64,000 nucleotides of DNA from CAVQYV01 sp963718295 [NCBI: uncultured Methylomirabilota bacterium] (GCA_963718295.1 CAVQYV010000003.1:186001-250000); one strand, 5' to 3'. Counted from the stretch's first letter, positions 1 through 9,976 are shown. The notes: generated by a model from the letters alone, not told the origin. Program-made: numbers and translations.

Positions 1-1879
1 ACAGGACGTTGAAGACCTCGCTGTGGGCCTTCTCGATCTCATCCAGTAGAATCACCGAGAAGGGATGCCGCCTCACCTTCTCCGTCAAATGGCTGGCATC
101 CTCATATCCCACGTAGCCCGGAGGGGCTCCTGTCAAGCGAGAAACCGAGAACTTCTCCATGTATTCGGACATATCGATCCGGATCAAGGCGTCTTCGCTT
201 CCAAAGAGGAATTCCGCCAAGGCCTTGGCCAACTCGGTCTTTCCCACCCCAGTGGGACCCAAGAAAATGAAGGAGCCCACCGGTCGCCGTGGGTTCTTGA
301 GGCCCGCCCTGGATCTGCGAATGGCCCGTGATACCGCTTCAACCGCCTCGTCTTGACCCACCACCCTGCTATGGAGTTCACCTTCCATGCGAAGGAGTTT
401 CTCCGACTCCTCTTCTTCGATCTGAAAGAGGGGAATGCCGGTCCACCGCGACACCACATAGGCGATGTCTTCATCGCTAACCACGATCTTCTCTTTCGAC
501 CGCGATTCCTTCCATCGCAGCTTCTTCTCCTCCAGTTCCGCCTTTGCCCTCCTCTCCAAATCGCGAATCCGCGCTGCCACTTCAAAGGCCTGGGTCCGGA
601 TGGCCTCCTCCTTCTGTAATCGCAGCCTCTCCACCTCTGTCTCCAATTCCTGCAGCGGGGGGGGCAGGGTGAGGCTCTTCAACCGCGCCCTCGAAGAAGC
701 CTCATCGATGACATCGATGGCCTTATCCGGCAGGAATCGATCCGCGATGTACCGCTGGGAGAGCCGAGCGGCGGCGGCAATGGCCTCGTCGGTAATGGTG
801 GCCGAATGGTGGGCCTCGTATCGCTCCCGGATCTCTCGCAGGATTTTGATGGTCTCGTCGACCGAAGGGGCCTCCACCAAGATCGCCTGGAATCTCCGCT
901 CCAAGGAACGGTCTTTCTCGATATAGCGCCGGAATTCATCCGCCGTGGTGGCCCCGATCACCTGAATTTCTCCCCGGGCCAGGGCAGGCTTGAGCATATT
1001 GGAGGCGTCGATGGCGCCCTCTGCCGCCCCTGCACCCACCAGAGTATGCAGCTCATCGATGAAAATGATGACATTCCCCGCTTGTTGGACCTCCTTCAGG
1101 ACGGCCTTCAGTCGTTCCTCAAACTGACCACGATATTTGGTGCCCGCCACCAGGGCCGCCAGGTCCAACATCACCACGCGCCTATTGAGCAAGGTCTCGG
1201 GAACATTGCTCCGCACGATCCTCTGGGATAGGCCCTCCACGATGGCAGTCTTGCCCACACCCGCCTCCCCGATCAGGACAGGATTATTCTTGGTCCTCCG
1301 GGAGAGGATCTGAATGACCCGCTCGATCTCCATGTCCCTGCCGACGACGGGATCCAGTTTCTCCTGGCGGGCCAGGCCCGTCAGATCCCGTCCAAACTCA
1401 TCCAGGGTGGGGGTACGAGACTGGGCCGTATGGCGTGAGCCCTTCTCTCCCAATAATTCCAGAGCCAAAGATCTGGCCGTGGCGTCGGTCACCCCATTTT
1501 CTTGCAGTGCCTCGGACGCGATCCCTTCACCCTCCTTGATCAGACCCAGGAGCAGGTGCTCGGTGCCAATGTAGTTATGCCCTAAAGACCTCGCCTCGAG
1601 GATGGCCAATTCCAATACCTTTTTCCCTTGGGCCGAAAAAGGAATCTCCCCCGCAGGGATTTCCTTGCATCCGATAGCGCATTCTTTCTCCACCTCCGCC
1701 TTCAGCAAAGGCATATTGAGGCCCATCTTCTTCAGGATGGCTACAGCGAGGCCGTCTCCCTCGCGTATCAAACCCAATAGGAGGTGTTCCGGGCCCACAT
1801 AGCTATGCCCCAATCGAATCGCCTCTTCGCGGGCGAAGATGATTACCTTTCGTGCCCTTTCCGTAAATCGCTCAAACAT
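1..1879 (-). CDS. clpC: ATP-dependent Clp protease ATP-binding subunit ClpC (partial, C-terminus beyond window)
   Basis: AAA+ unfoldase that feeds substrates to ClpP in the cytoplasm. The start [13 protein letters not shown] is typical of ClpC. Two Clp N repeats (each with a [10 protein letters not shown] or [10 protein letters not shown] core) fill about residues 1-150. They are followed by a first AAA module with Walker A GEAGVGKT and Walker B VIIFIDE, a coiled middle domain with a UVR-like stretch, and a second module with Walker A GPTGVGKT. The visible part ends just after the second Walker B ([11 protein letters not shown]), so the last sensor region and ClpP-binding loop lie outside the window. 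An SD-like AGAGGT precedes the ATG. Family assignment is firm; ClpC rather than ClpB because the middle domain is short. Confidence 0.95.
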   Translation of the reverse strand, partial: MFERFTERARKVIIFAREEAIRLGHSYVGPEHLLLGLIREGDGLAVAILKKMGLNMPLLKAEVEKECAIGCKEIPAGEIPFSAQGKKVLELAILEARSLGHNYIGTEHLLLGLIKEGEGIASEALQENGVTDATARSLALELLGEKGSRHTAQSRTPTLDEFGRDLTGLARQEKLDPVVGRDMEIERVIQILSRRTKNNPVLIGEAGVGKTAIVEGLSQRIVRSNVPETLLNRRVVMLDLAALVAGTKYRGQFEERLKAVLKEVQQAGNVIIFIDELHTLVGAGAAEGAIDASNMLKPALARGEIQVIGATTADEFRRYIEKDRSLERRFQAILVEAPSVDETIKILREIRERYEAHHSATITDEAIAAAARLSQRYIADRFLPDKAIDVIDEASSRARLKSLTLPPPLQELETEVERLRLQKEEAIRTQAFEVAARIRDLERRAKAELEEKKLRWKESRSKEKIVVSDEDIAYVVSRWTGIPLFQIEEEESEKLLRMEGELHSRVVGQDEAVEAVSRAIRRSRAGLKNPRRPVGSFIFLGPTGVGKTELAKALAEFLFGSEDALIRIDMSEYMEKFSVSRLTGAPPGYVGYEDASHLTEKVRRHPFSVILLDEIEKAHSEVFNVL

Positions 1880-1910
1880 GGATATTACCTCTTGGTTGGA
1901 TCCTGCTTCA

Positions 1911-1940
1911 TATATACAAAATACCTGGGGATTTCGTCAA
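1911..1940 (-). promoter_or_regulatory. sigma70-type promoter of clpC
   Basis: On the minus strand TTGACG and TATATA are separated by 18 bases, about 30 bases before the clpC start codon. The hexamers match the housekeeping consensus well. It lies in the gap between lolD and clpC, so clpC probably has its own transcript. Confidence 0.6.
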
Positions 1941-2003
1941 GCCCTAAACGCACCGACAAGGGATGAGAAAGACCACTCTTTAACCTGACTGCTCCATTGG
2001 CCA

Positions 2004-2683
2004 TCATTTGCTGTGAGCAACACAGCCATTCGCCATTTTGATCGTCCGATCAGTAGCCGAGGCAAGCTTCTCGTTGTGGGTCACCATAACGATCGTTAAC
2101 TTCCTCTCTTGATTCAGACGACGCAGGAGCTCGAAGATGTTTTTGCTGCTTTCTCCATCCAGGTTGCCAGTGGGCTCATCGGCCAAAATCACCGCGGGAG
2201 AGGTCACCAAGGCCCGGGCGACGGCTACCCTTTGTTGTTCTCCCCCGGAGAGCTCCCCGGCCTATGATGCAGTCGGGGCAGCAGATTGAGCTCCTCCAGA
2301 ATGGATATAGCTTCCCTTTGCGCCTCCTCCCTGCCCATGCGGCCGATGAGGGCGGGGATCATGGTATTTTCCAAGGCGTTCAATTCCGGAAGAAGGTGAT
2401 GGAACTGGAAGATGAATCCAATCTTGCGATTGCGGAAGAGAGCCAATTCTTCATCGGAGAACTGGGAGAGGGAGGAGCCCTCGAAGATGATCTCCCCCGA
2501 GGTCGGCCGATCCAACGCTCCCAACAGATAGAGCAAGGTGCTCTTACCCACCCCGGAGGGGCCCACGATGGAGACGAATTCCCCCCTCTCGATCTTCAGA
2601 TCGATGCCTTTCAGGACCGGGATCACCTCCCCGCCCAGGCGGAAAGACTTTTTCAAATCCCTCGTGGCAACCAATTCATTCAT
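2004..2683 (-). CDS. lolD: Lipoprotein-releasing ABC transporter ATPase LolD (single-base frameshift)
   Basis: ATPase that powers release of outer-membrane lipoproteins from the inner membrane with LolC/E. Residues 1-150 contain Walker [10 protein letters not shown] and the Q-loop region [17 protein letters not shown]. The frame then breaks at the cccc run at 2255-2258, exactly at the ABC signature. Adding one C restores [17 protein letters not shown] and joins Walker B VILADEP and the switch histidine MVTHNE. The repaired protein is 226 residues, the usual LolD length. The start [10 protein letters not shown] overlaps the end of the upstream permease gene. A one-base deletion in a homopolymer suggests a sequence error more than decay, because Lol is normally essential, but the sequence as given encodes two fragments. 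Confidence 0.9.
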
Positions 2684-3917
2684 AGCGGATGGCCACCACC
2701 GGATCAAGCTTGGCCGCCTGGCGAGAGGGGTAGAGGGTGGCCAGGAAACTGATGGCCAAAGCGGAGAGGGACACGATGACGAAATCGAAGGGCTTCATCA
2801 GGACAGGGAGAGAGTCGATATAGTATACATCCCCTGGAAGCTTGATGAACTTATAGGTATCCAGAGCCCAGCAGGCCCCGTATCCCAAGAGACAGCCCAG
2901 AATGGTCCCCACCAGCCCAATCAACATTCCCTGGATCATGAAAATGGACATGATGCTCCGCGAAGTCGCCCCCATCGACTTCAGGATTCCGATCTCCCGC
3001 CCCTTCTCCATCACCATCATGATCAAGGTGATGATGATATTAAAGGCCGCTACCAACACGATGAGGACCAAGATGATGAACATGGTAATCCTCTCCAGTT
3101 TCAGGGCCGAAAAGAGGTTTCGATTCATCTCCATCCAATCCCTGGTCCAGTAGGCAAATCCTAACTTCTTCTGGATCTCGGCGCCGACCTTCCTTGCCGA
3201 ATAGATGTCGTCGAGTCTCACTTCGATTCCGCTCACCGCCGATCCCATTCGAAAAAAATCCTGGGCCGCGGGGATGGAAATGTAGGCCAGGCTCGAATCG
3301 TACTCATACATCCCGGCTTCAAAGATCCCCACCACCCGAAATTTCTTCACCTTGGGCATGATACCCATGGGGGTCGCGATTCCCCCCAGAGGCGATACCA
3401 CATTGACCGATTCCCCCAAGGAGACGCCCAGATGGCGCGAAAGCTCCCGGCCCAGAACGATCCCATTTCCCGGGGCACCCTGGGGGGTGAGATCGGAGAG
3501 GCTTCCCTGCTTCAGATTCTTCGCCAAATCGGTCACCTTCGCTTCCACCCCGGGGTCGATCCCGCGAAGCACAACTCCCGAGACCCGGTTCTCGGAGGTC
3601 AGCATCACCTGGTTGAGGGTGAAGGTCGATGCCTCCACCACATGGGGCACCTCCCTGATTTGGGCCAGGACCTGATCCGAATTATCCAGTCCTTTCTCTC
3701 CTAACCTGAGGACGATGAGGTGGGCGTTGGTGCCCAAGATCTTATTGCGCAGGTCGTTCTCGAAGCCGCTCATCACCGATAGGACGATGATCAGGGCCAT
3801 TACCCCCAGGGTTACCCCACACATGGACATCAGGGTAATGAGGGACACAAAGACCTGTTTTCGTTTGCTCTTGAGATACCGCAGGGCCAGGAAGAGCTCA
3901 TAGGGAAGACTCATCAT
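2676..3917 (-). CDS. lolC: Lipoprotein-releasing ABC transporter permease (LolC/LolE family)
   Basis: Inner-membrane permease of the Lol system, 413 residues. It has the four-helix MacB/LolC layout: an N-terminal helix (SLITLMSMCGVTLGVMALIIVLSVMSGFE region, about residues 23-50), a large periplasmic domain to about residue 265, then three C-terminal helices with the FtsX-type sequence EIGILKSMGATSRSIMSIFM and the ending [17 protein letters not shown]. It overlaps lysS by 4 bases (ATGA) and lolD by 8, so the three are co-transcribed. Only one permease is present here, so the complex may be a LolF-type homodimer, or the partner lies elsewhere. Confidence 0.9.
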   Translation of the reverse strand: MMSLPYELFLALRYLKSKRKQVFVSLITLMSMCGVTLGVMALIIVLSVMSGFENDLRNKILGTNAHLIVLRLGEKGLDNSDQVLAQIREVPHVVEASTFTLNQVMLTSENRVSGVVLRGIDPGVEAKVTDLAKNLKQGSLSDLTPQGAPGNGIVLGRELSRHLGVSLGESVNVVSPLGGIATPMGIMPKVKKFRVVGIFEAGMYEYDSSLAYISIPAAQDFFRMGSAVSGIEVRLDDIYSARKVGAEIQKKLGFAYWTRDWMEMNRNLFSALKLERITMFIILVLIVLVAAFNIIITLIMMVMEKGREIGILKSMGATSRSIMSIFMIQGMLIGLVGTILGCLLGYGACWALDTYKFIKLPGDVYYIDSLPVLMKPFDFVIVSLSALAISFLATLYPSRQAAKLDPVVAIRYE

Positions 3918-5392
3918 TCCCTCCCGGGGCGCATGTGGGGAAAGAGGATGACATCCCGAATGGAGGCCGAACCGGTGAAGATCATCACCAGCCGGTCGAT
4001 CCCGATCCCCTCCCCGGCGCAGGGAGGCATCCCGTATTCCAGTGCCCGGAGGAAATCCTCATCGACCGCATGCGCCTCCTCATTCCCCATTTCCCGCTGA
4101 GCCGCCTGTTCCTCAAAGCGTCTTCTCTGCTCGATGGGATCGTTGAGTTCCGAGTAGGCATTGGCCACCTCCAGTCCCCCGATATAGAGCTCGAAGCGCT
4201 CCACGTAAGGAGAACCATCCCGTTTCTTCTTGGCGAGGGGAGACAGCTCCAGGGGGTAGTCCATGATAAAGGTGGGCTGAATCAATTTACCCTCCACCCG
4301 GGCCTCGAATAACTCTCCCAGGATCTTTCCCCATCCCCAGCCCTTCTGGGTGGGCAAATTCATCCGATCTGCAGTCGCGCAGATGGCCTCTGGCGTCTCC
4401 AGATCCTCCGGGGCCAATCCCCCCCACTCAGTCAATGCCTGAAGCAGAGTCAGCCGCGGCCAGGGAGGTCGGAAACTGATCCTCTCCCCTCTGAATTCGA
4501 TCTCCATTTCCCCCGGGATCTGGCCCGCAATCTGGCCCAGGAGTTCTTCGGTCAGATCCATCAGTTCCAGATAGTCTGAATAGGCCTGATAGAACTCCAA
4601 CATGGTGAACTCCGGATTGTGCTGGGTGGAGATCCCTTCGTTTCGGAAATTGCGATTGATCTCATAGACTCGATCTAATCCTCCCACCACCAATCGCTTG
4701 AGATAGAGCTCGGGGGCGATACGGAGGTAGAGGTTCATATCCAGGGCGTGATGATGGGTCACAAAGGGGCGGGCGGAGGCGCCCCCTGCCAGGGGCTGCA
4801 TCATAGGAGTCTCCACCTCCAGAAAGCCGCGAGCATCGAAGAAGTGACGAATGGCACGGATTATCTGGCTGCGCAGCCTGAAGGTCCTCCCCACCTCGGG
4901 ATTGGCGAGGAGATCCAGATATCGCTGGCGATAACGCATCTCCACATCCGTGAGCCCGTGCCATTTCTCCGGAAGCGGTCGAATGGATTTCGCCAAGAGG
5001 CATAGCTCCTTCACCCACACGCTCAATTCCCCTGTCCTGGTTCGAAATACCCGACCTTGCAGCCCAATGATATCGCCGATGTCCAGCGTCTTGAGGAGGG
5101 AGTAGGCCTTCTCTCCCAATTCCTCCTCCCGTAGATACAGCTGAATGCGCCCACTTCGATCCTGAAGGTGCGCAAAGGAGGCCTTGCCATGCCTCCGGAG
5201 GGACATGACCCTTCCCGCCAGACTGACTGAATTCTGCGGGAATTCCTCCTCTCTCAGATCTTTAAATCCAAAAATGAGATCCTGGGCAAGGTCCCTCGCC
5301 CCAAAGCGACCCCCATAGGGTTCAATGCCTTCCCCTCGTAGCTCCTCCAACTTCCTATGTCTTTGCTGAATCAGCTCATTCAGCTCTTCCAC
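3914..5392 (-). CDS. lysS: Lysyl-tRNA synthetase, class II
   Basis: Charges tRNA-Lys. An N-terminal OB-fold (about residues 50-150, VSLAGRVMSLRRHGKASFAHLQD) precedes the class II core with motif 2 RNFRNEGISTQHNPEFTMLE and motif 3 GEGIGIDRLVMIFTG near the C-terminus; 492 residues with the start used here. I start at GTG 5392 (VEELNELIQQR). AGGGGGG lies 6 bases upstream, and the in-frame ATG at 5443 falls inside the -35 box of a perfect promoter, so it cannot be in the transcript from that promoter. It heads the lysS-lolC-lolD operon. Confidence 0.95.
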   Translation of the reverse strand: MEELNELIQQRHRKLEELRGEGIEPYGGRFGARDLAQDLIFGFKDLREEEFPQNSVSLAGRVMSLRRHGKASFAHLQDRSGRIQLYLREEELGEKAYSLLKTLDIGDIIGLQGRVFRTRTGELSVWVKELCLLAKSIRPLPEKWHGLTDVEMRYRQRYLDLLANPEVGRTFRLRSQIIRAIRHFFDARGFLEVETPMMQPLAGGASARPFVTHHHALDMNLYLRIAPELYLKRLVVGGLDRVYEINRNFRNEGISTQHNPEFTMLEFYQAYSDYLELMDLTEELLGQIAGQIPGEMEIEFRGERISFRPPWPRLTLLQALTEWGGLAPEDLETPEAICATADRMNLPTQKGWGWGKILGELFEARVEGKLIQPTFIMDYPLELSPLAKKKRDGSPYVERFELYIGGLEVANAYSELNDPIEQRRRFEEQAAQREMGNEEAHAVDEDFLRALEYGMPPCAGEGIGIDRLVMIFTGSASIRDVILFPHMRPGRE

Positions 5393-5414
5393 ATTATTCC
5401 CCCCTGGGGAAAGG

Positions 5415-5443
5415 ATTATAGGAACTGAGCCTTGACCTGTCAA
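5415..5443 (-). promoter_or_regulatory. Consensus sigma70 promoter of lysS-lolC-lolD
   Basis: The minus strand reads TTGACA, 17 bases, TATAAT: a perfect match in both hexamers and spacing. Transcription should begin near 5408, leaving a leader of about 16 bases with the SD before GTG 5392. The -35 box is part of an 8-bp inverted repeat (5428-5435 with 5440-5447), which could be an operator. Confidence 0.85.
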
Positions 5444-5604
5444 GGCTGGTCACAACACGAGCTCAAGGATGCCGCCCCCCCCATGCGTCTGTCGATCGGA
5501 GGAAAATCTATCCTCCAAGTTCGTCTCTTGGGGTCGTACTGGCACCTATCTATTGAAGTGCAGGAATTGGACCCCCCACAGGTACTTCCAATCGGGGCAT
5601 GGAT

Positions 5605-6715
5605 TCACTGGCCGGGAGGGGTTCGAGAGTAACGGAGATAGGATTCGATGAAGGGATCGATCTCCCCGTCCAAGGTCGCCTCCACATTGCCCGTTTCGAA
5701 TCCGGTACGATGATCTTTCACCAGCTGATAGGGGGCCAGCACGTAGGAGCGGATCTGGCTTCCCCAGCCGATATCCTTCTTCTCTCCCTCCAGTTCGGCC
5801 ATTTTCGCCTGCTGCTCCCGCCGATAATATTCATAGAGACGGGCCCGGAGAACCTTCATGGCCATGGCCTTGTTCTTGTGCTGGGAGCGCTCATTCTGAC
5901 AGCTCACCACCATCCCGGTGGGAAGGTGGGTGATGCGCACCGCTGAATCGGTCACATTGACATGCTGGCCGCCGGCGCTGCTGGATCGGAAGGTATCGAT
6001 TCGGAGATCATTCTCATTGATCTGGACTTCGATATGATCATCGATCTCCGGAAATACAAATACTGAGGCAAAGGAGGTGTGCCTCCGCTTGTTGAAGTCG
6101 AAGGGAGAGATCCGCACCAGACGATGTACTCCGCTCTCGGGTTTCAGATAACCGTAGGCGTAGGGGCCGGCGATGGTTACGGTGGCGCTCTTGATCCCCG
6201 CTTCCTCCCCGGGTTGAATGTCGATCACCTGGGCCTTGAATTTCCGATCCTCGGCCCATCGCAGATACATGCGGAGAAGCATCTGGGCCCAGTCCTGGGA
6301 CTCGGTGCCCCCCGCTCCGGGATTGATCGAGAGAATCGCATTGCCCTTATCATGCTCTCCTCCCAGAAAAACCCGGAGCTCCCACGTGGATACCTCCTGA
6401 TCCAGGTCGGACAAAGCATCTTCAACTTCTTTCAAAGTCGTTGGATCCTCATCCCCCGTAGCCAGATCCAGCCAGATCGCCTGTTCTTCGAATTCTCTGG
6501 CCAGCTCCTCGAGACCCCGGACCTCCTCCTGCAATTCGCTCCGCTCCCTCAGCAGAAGCTGGGCCTTGTCCGGGTCTGACCAAAGATCGGGCCGAGCCAG
6601 ACTCTCCTCTAACTCAGCTAACCTGTGCTTCTTCTTATCGAAGTCAAAGGTATCCCCTTAGGCCTTGAACCTTTGCTTCCAGGTCTGCAAGTCTCTTCTG
6701 CAATTCCGCGATCAT
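5605..6715 (-). CDS. prfB: Peptide chain release factor 2 (programmed +1 frameshift)
   Basis: Release factor that reads UGA and UAA. The first frame MIAELQKRLADLEAKVQG... runs to CTT TGA at codons 24-25; a +1 shift at CTT continues as DFDKKKHRLAELEES and then the long body. The body carries the GGQ loop (SSAGGQHVNVTDSAVRITHLPTG) and the usual C-terminus. Repaired length is 369 residues, normal for RF2. The gene itself ends with TGA, as expected for autoregulation by RF2 level. It starts 4 bases after the lnt stop codon, in the uppS-cdsA-lnt-prfB series. Confidence 0.96.
6643..6658 (-). promoter_or_regulatory. prfB +1 recoding site
   Basis: The minus strand reads AGGGGATACCTTTGAC: an SD-like AGGGGA, a 3-base spacer, the slippery CTT, the in-frame UGA and a following C. 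This is the arrangement known from many prfB genes. Low RF2 lets the ribosome slip forward and make more RF2. Confidence 0.95.
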
Positions 6716-6719
6716 GACT

Positions 6720-8285
6720 TTATCTCCTTCTGGACCTTCCGGCCTTCAATCCCAGACTTGCCCCCCTCAAATAGAACGGGCCGGGAATAAATATCAGGGA
6801 AACCAACACGCAAGACCAAGCAAGGACATCTCCCATTCGGGCATAAGGCGTGATCCGGGGGGAAAGGGAGATGTCAGCCGTAAACCGATCCTCGCTGAAG
6901 AGACGGGAGGCCCTTACAATTTCTCCATAGGGAGAGATGACTCCGGAGATGCCCGTATTGGCAGCCCTCACCAAGTAGCAGCCGTTTTCCACCGCCCTCA
7001 CCACCGCCATGGAAAGGTGCTGATAAGGCGCTGCCGTCTCTCCGAACCAGGCATCGTTGGTGAGATTGACCAGGAAATCTGCCCCCCTCCTTCGATATTC
7101 CCTTGCGATCTCGGGAAAGATGGTCTCAAAGCAGATGGTGACGCCGAATCTGCCCTTTGGGACCTTAAGGATCTTCACCTCCTGACCTGCACTGAAATCT
7201 CCCACCCCCACTACCAGCTTGTCGACGAAGGGGAGGAACCTCCGCAGGGGCACGTATTCTCCAAAGGGGACCAGATGCATCTTATCATATTTTTCCACAA
7301 GACCCTTCTCCGGGGAGAGGAGGAAGGCACTATTGTAATAGCGAACGCTCTTCCCCTCCGCCGCGTAGTCGGGGCTTCCCACCAGAAGGTAGCAGCCGAT
7401 CTGGCGCGCCAGAGACTCCAACTCCTCCCTCCACCGGGGCTCTGTTCGAAGGTAGAATGCAAGTGCGGTCTCCGGCCAGATGATCATTTCGGGTCGAGCA
7501 CGGGCAGCCCCCAGGGTCAGCCTCTTGTGGACATCGAGGCTCGCCCGCTGAAAGGCAGGGTTCCACTTCAGGCTCTGATCGATATTCCCTTGAACCAAGC
7601 CCACCCTCATCGCCTCCCCTCCTAGAGGGCGATGGAGACGGAAGCTGCCATAGCCTAATGCCAGCACCACCGCAATCCCGACGCAGGAAAGGATTTTGAG
7701 CTTCAAAAGTGATCGAGGGGAATGTAAGAAGGCGAAGGCAAAGCCGGAATTGACCAATAGAACCAGAAAGGAAAGGCCATAGATGCCTCCCAAAGAAGCC
7801 AGTTGCAGGAAGTAGGCGTTCCGATACTGGGAATACCCCACCAGGTTCCAGGGAAACCCAGAGAGCAAGAAGTTGCGAAGGTACTCCAGGGAAACCCAAA
7901 GGGAGGGGAGCCAAAGGACCCCCCAGCCCCTGGACAGCAATTGGAAGCGGCAGCAGACCCAAGAAAAGACCCCAAAGTAGCAGGAGAGATAAAAGGAGAG
8001 GGCGATCAGGACCATCAGGCTCAGTGCCCGGGAAAGACCTCCGTAGAACGTCATGGCATGGGTAACCCAATAGAGGGAGCCGAGGTAGAAGCTCAGCCCG
8101 GCGATCAAACCATATAGGAAACCCCTCTTGGGGGGCGACTGCTCGAGTATCACCAGGAGGGGGACGAAGCTGATCCATGCCAGGGCTTCCAGGTCGGCTT
8201 TCGGGAAAGCGAGCCAGAGCAAGACCCCGCTGAGGAGAGATAGGAAGAAGGGAATGACTTTGGCTGGCCGAGTCATATCAGCCAA
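6720..8285 (-). CDS. lnt: Apolipoprotein N-acyltransferase
   Basis: Adds the third acyl chain to lipoproteins at the inner membrane. The 521 residues begin with about six hydrophobic segments (to residue 195), followed by a nitrilase-like domain. The catalytic triad is visible as Glu in IIWPETALAFY, Lys in EKYDKMHLVPFGEYVPL and Cys in VTICFETIFPEI. One more C-terminal membrane helix (DVLAWSCVLVSLIFIPG) follows. It overlaps cdsA by 8 bases. Function links to the nearby lolC/lolD genes, since Lol transport favours triacylated lipoproteins. Confidence 0.95.
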   Translation of the reverse strand: MADMTRPAKVIPFFLSLLSGVLLWLAFPKADLEALAWISFVPLLVILEQSPPKRGFLYGLIAGLSFYLGSLYWVTHAMTFYGGLSRALSLMVLIALSFYLSCYFGVFSWVCCRFQLLSRGWGVLWLPSLWVSLEYLRNFLLSGFPWNLVGYSQYRNAYFLQLASLGGIYGLSFLVLLVNSGFAFAFLHSPRSLLKLKILSCVGIAVVLALGYGSFRLHRPLGGEAMRVGLVQGNIDQSLKWNPAFQRASLDVHKRLTLGAARARPEMIIWPETALAFYLRTEPRWREELESLARQIGCYLLVGSPDYAAEGKSVRYYNSAFLLSPEKGLVEKYDKMHLVPFGEYVPLRRFLPFVDKLVVGVGDFSAGQEVKILKVPKGRFGVTICFETIFPEIAREYRRRGADFLVNLTNDAWFGETAAPYQHLSMAVVRAVENGCYLVRAANTGISGVISPYGEIVRASRLFSEDRFTADISLSPRITPYARMGDVLAWSCVLVSLIFIPGPFYLRGASLGLKAGRSRRR

Positions 8286-9087
8286 GGCAATGGGTCACAT
8301 AAAAGTAGAGAAAGGGACCCGTAAACAGAAGGCTATCCACCCGATCCAGCAAGCCACCATGTCCGGGAATCAGCGAGCCTGAGTCTTTGACGGCAATCGC
8401 CCGTTTCAGCAGGGATTCGGAGAGGTCTCCCAATTGCCCGGTGATGCCCAAAAGAACCCCCAGGGAGAGCGCGTGGAAAGCCCCCAGCTTGGGGAAAAAC
8501 CACCACTTGGCCAGAAAGGAAGCCGCTATACTGGTGACCAGACCGGCAATGCTTCCTTCGACCGATTTCCCGGGGCTCAGGCTCGGGCAGAGCTTACGCC
8601 GACCCAAATTGATCCCAAAGTAGAAGGCCCCAGCATCTGCCGCCCAGGTGACTACGAATAGGTAGAAAATGTAGGTGGCCCCCTCGGGCATCCTGCGCAG
8701 CAGGGGGAGGAAACTCATCAGAAGGGAGAAGTAGAGCACACCCAAAAGGGTCAACCCCGCGGCCTGGATTCTCAAACGGTATTCTGTGGAGCCGGAGAGG
8801 AGGGAAACCATGGAGGAGATGAAAAGCAAGGACAAAAATAACAGCAGGTTATCGGAGCTGGGATGAGCATAATAGATAAAGAAGGCGAAGGCCCCTCCCG
8901 CTACATAACCCAGGACCTTTAAGGGGCGGATCCCACTCCTCTCCAGGAGGGCGAAGAATTCATGAAGCCCAACGAGGATGGCCAAGGAAAGAATCAGAAA
9001 AAAGAGGTGAGGGGATCCGAATTTGACCAGGAGGAAAAAGAGGGGAATGAAGACGATCGTGCTCAATATTCTCTTAACATGCATCAT
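8278..9087 (-). CDS. cdsA: Phosphatidate cytidylyltransferase
   Basis: Makes CDP-diacylglycerol from phosphatidate and CTP in the inner membrane. The 269-residue protein has about seven membrane segments. It carries the CDS signature: WAADAGAFYFGINLGRRKL, then LSPGKSVEG, and the C-terminal GDLSESLLKRAIAVKDSG followed by IPGHGGLLDRVDSL. The start overlaps the end of uppS by 14 bases, the common uppS-cdsA pairing. Confidence 0.95.
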   Translation of the reverse strand: MMHVKRILSTIVFIPLFFLLVKFGSPHLFFLILSLAILVGLHEFFALLERSGIRPLKVLGYVAGGAFAFFIYYAHPSSDNLLLFLSLLFISSMVSLLSGSTEYRLRIQAAGLTLLGVLYFSLLMSFLPLLRRMPEGATYIFYLFVVTWAADAGAFYFGINLGRRKLCPSLSPGKSVEGSIAGLVTSIAASFLAKWWFFPKLGAFHALSLGVLLGITGQLGDLSESLLKRAIAVKDSGSLIPGHGGLLDRVDSLLFTGPFLYFYVTHCLG

Positions 9088-9976
9088 CGCCCCCTTTCCG
9101 GGAGTCAGGGACGAGGGGATTGGGGGTCCTCCGTAGATGCCTGCCGGCCCCGGCCTCCCTGGGTTGCTCGCTGATCATTCCGAAGCGACGTTCCCTCTGC
9201 CGGTAGGAGGTAATCGCCTCCCAAAGATCTCCCGGTTTGAAATCGGGCCAAAAGGTGGATGTTGTCCAGAATTCCGCGTAGGCGAGTTGATAGAGGAGGA
9301 AATTGCTGACTCGCATTTCGCCCCCGGTACGAACGAGGAGATCCGGATCGGGTAAATCGGCAGTATAGAGAAAATGGGAGAAGGTCTGCTCATTCAGATC
9401 CTCCCCCGTCATTTTCCCGCTCTGGACCTCGGCCAGTATGGCCTTGACGGCATCCACAATCTCGGAGCGGCCCCCATAATTCAAGGCGAGATTGAGGATC
9501 AATCCCCGGCTCGTCCGGGTTTCCTCCACTGCCTGCCTCAACTGTCTTTGGGTGGAGCAGGGAAGGCCCTCCATCCTCCCGATGACGCGCAATTGGATAT
9601 CCTTTTCCATCAACTCATGGATCTCTCGTTGAATGAATTCCTCTAACAGCCGCATCAGGGCCGTGGTCTCCGTTTTGGGCCTCTTCCAATTCTCGACCGA
9701 GAAGGTGTACAGGGTGAGCACCCGGACCCCCCACTCGTGACAGGCCCGTACGATCTCTCGGGCCGCGTCTACCCCAGCCCGGTGTCCGGCGATGCGCGGA
9801 AATCCCCTCTGCCGGGCCCATCTCCCGTTCCCATCCATGATGATGGCGATATGGCTGGGCAAGAGTCCCTTCCCCTCATCTCTTTGAGGATCCCTGGGGT
9901 TTTCCTTTCCCCTCACATCCCTACGAATTCTCATCTCTTTGAAAACGGCAGGACCTCCTGATTCCGTCGTCTCCAT
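9074..9976 (-). CDS. uppS: Isoprenyl (undecaprenyl) diphosphate synthase
   Basis: Cis-prenyltransferase that makes the C55 lipid carrier for wall and O-antigen synthesis. The substrate motif HIAIIMDGNGRWA sits at about residues 42-54, followed by GHRAGVDAAREIV, LYTFSVENWKRP, LNYGGRSEIVDAV and RTGGEMRVSNFLLYQLAYAE, all diagnostic. The protein is 300 residues. The first 40 or so are an extra charged stretch, so a later start is possible. The last 30 residues (QPREAGAGRHLRRTP...) are also beyond the family core. Confidence 0.93.
   Translation of the reverse strand: METTESGGPAVFKEMRIRRDVRGKENPRDPQRDEGKGLLPSHIAIIMDGNGRWARQRGFPRIAGHRAGVDAAREIVRACHEWGVRVLTLYTFSVENWKRPKTETTALMRLLEEFIQREIHELMEKDIQLRVIGRMEGLPCSTQRQLRQAVEETRTSRGLILNLALNYGGRSEIVDAVKAILAEVQSGKMTGEDLNEQTFSHFLYTADLPDPDLLVRTGGEMRVSNFLLYQLAYAEFWTTSTFWPDFKPGDLWEAITSYRQRERRFGMISEQPREAGAGRHLRRTPNPLVPDSRKGGDDAC

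Noticed and set aside
5428-5447. Terminator hairpin between prfB and lysS
   Set aside because: The inverted repeat has no T-run in either direction and overlaps the lysS -35 box, so it is not called a terminator.
6644-6646. In-frame UGA in prfB as a selenocysteine codon
   Set aside because: It is the known +1 recoding site with SD-like element and CTT; the downstream protein is in another frame.
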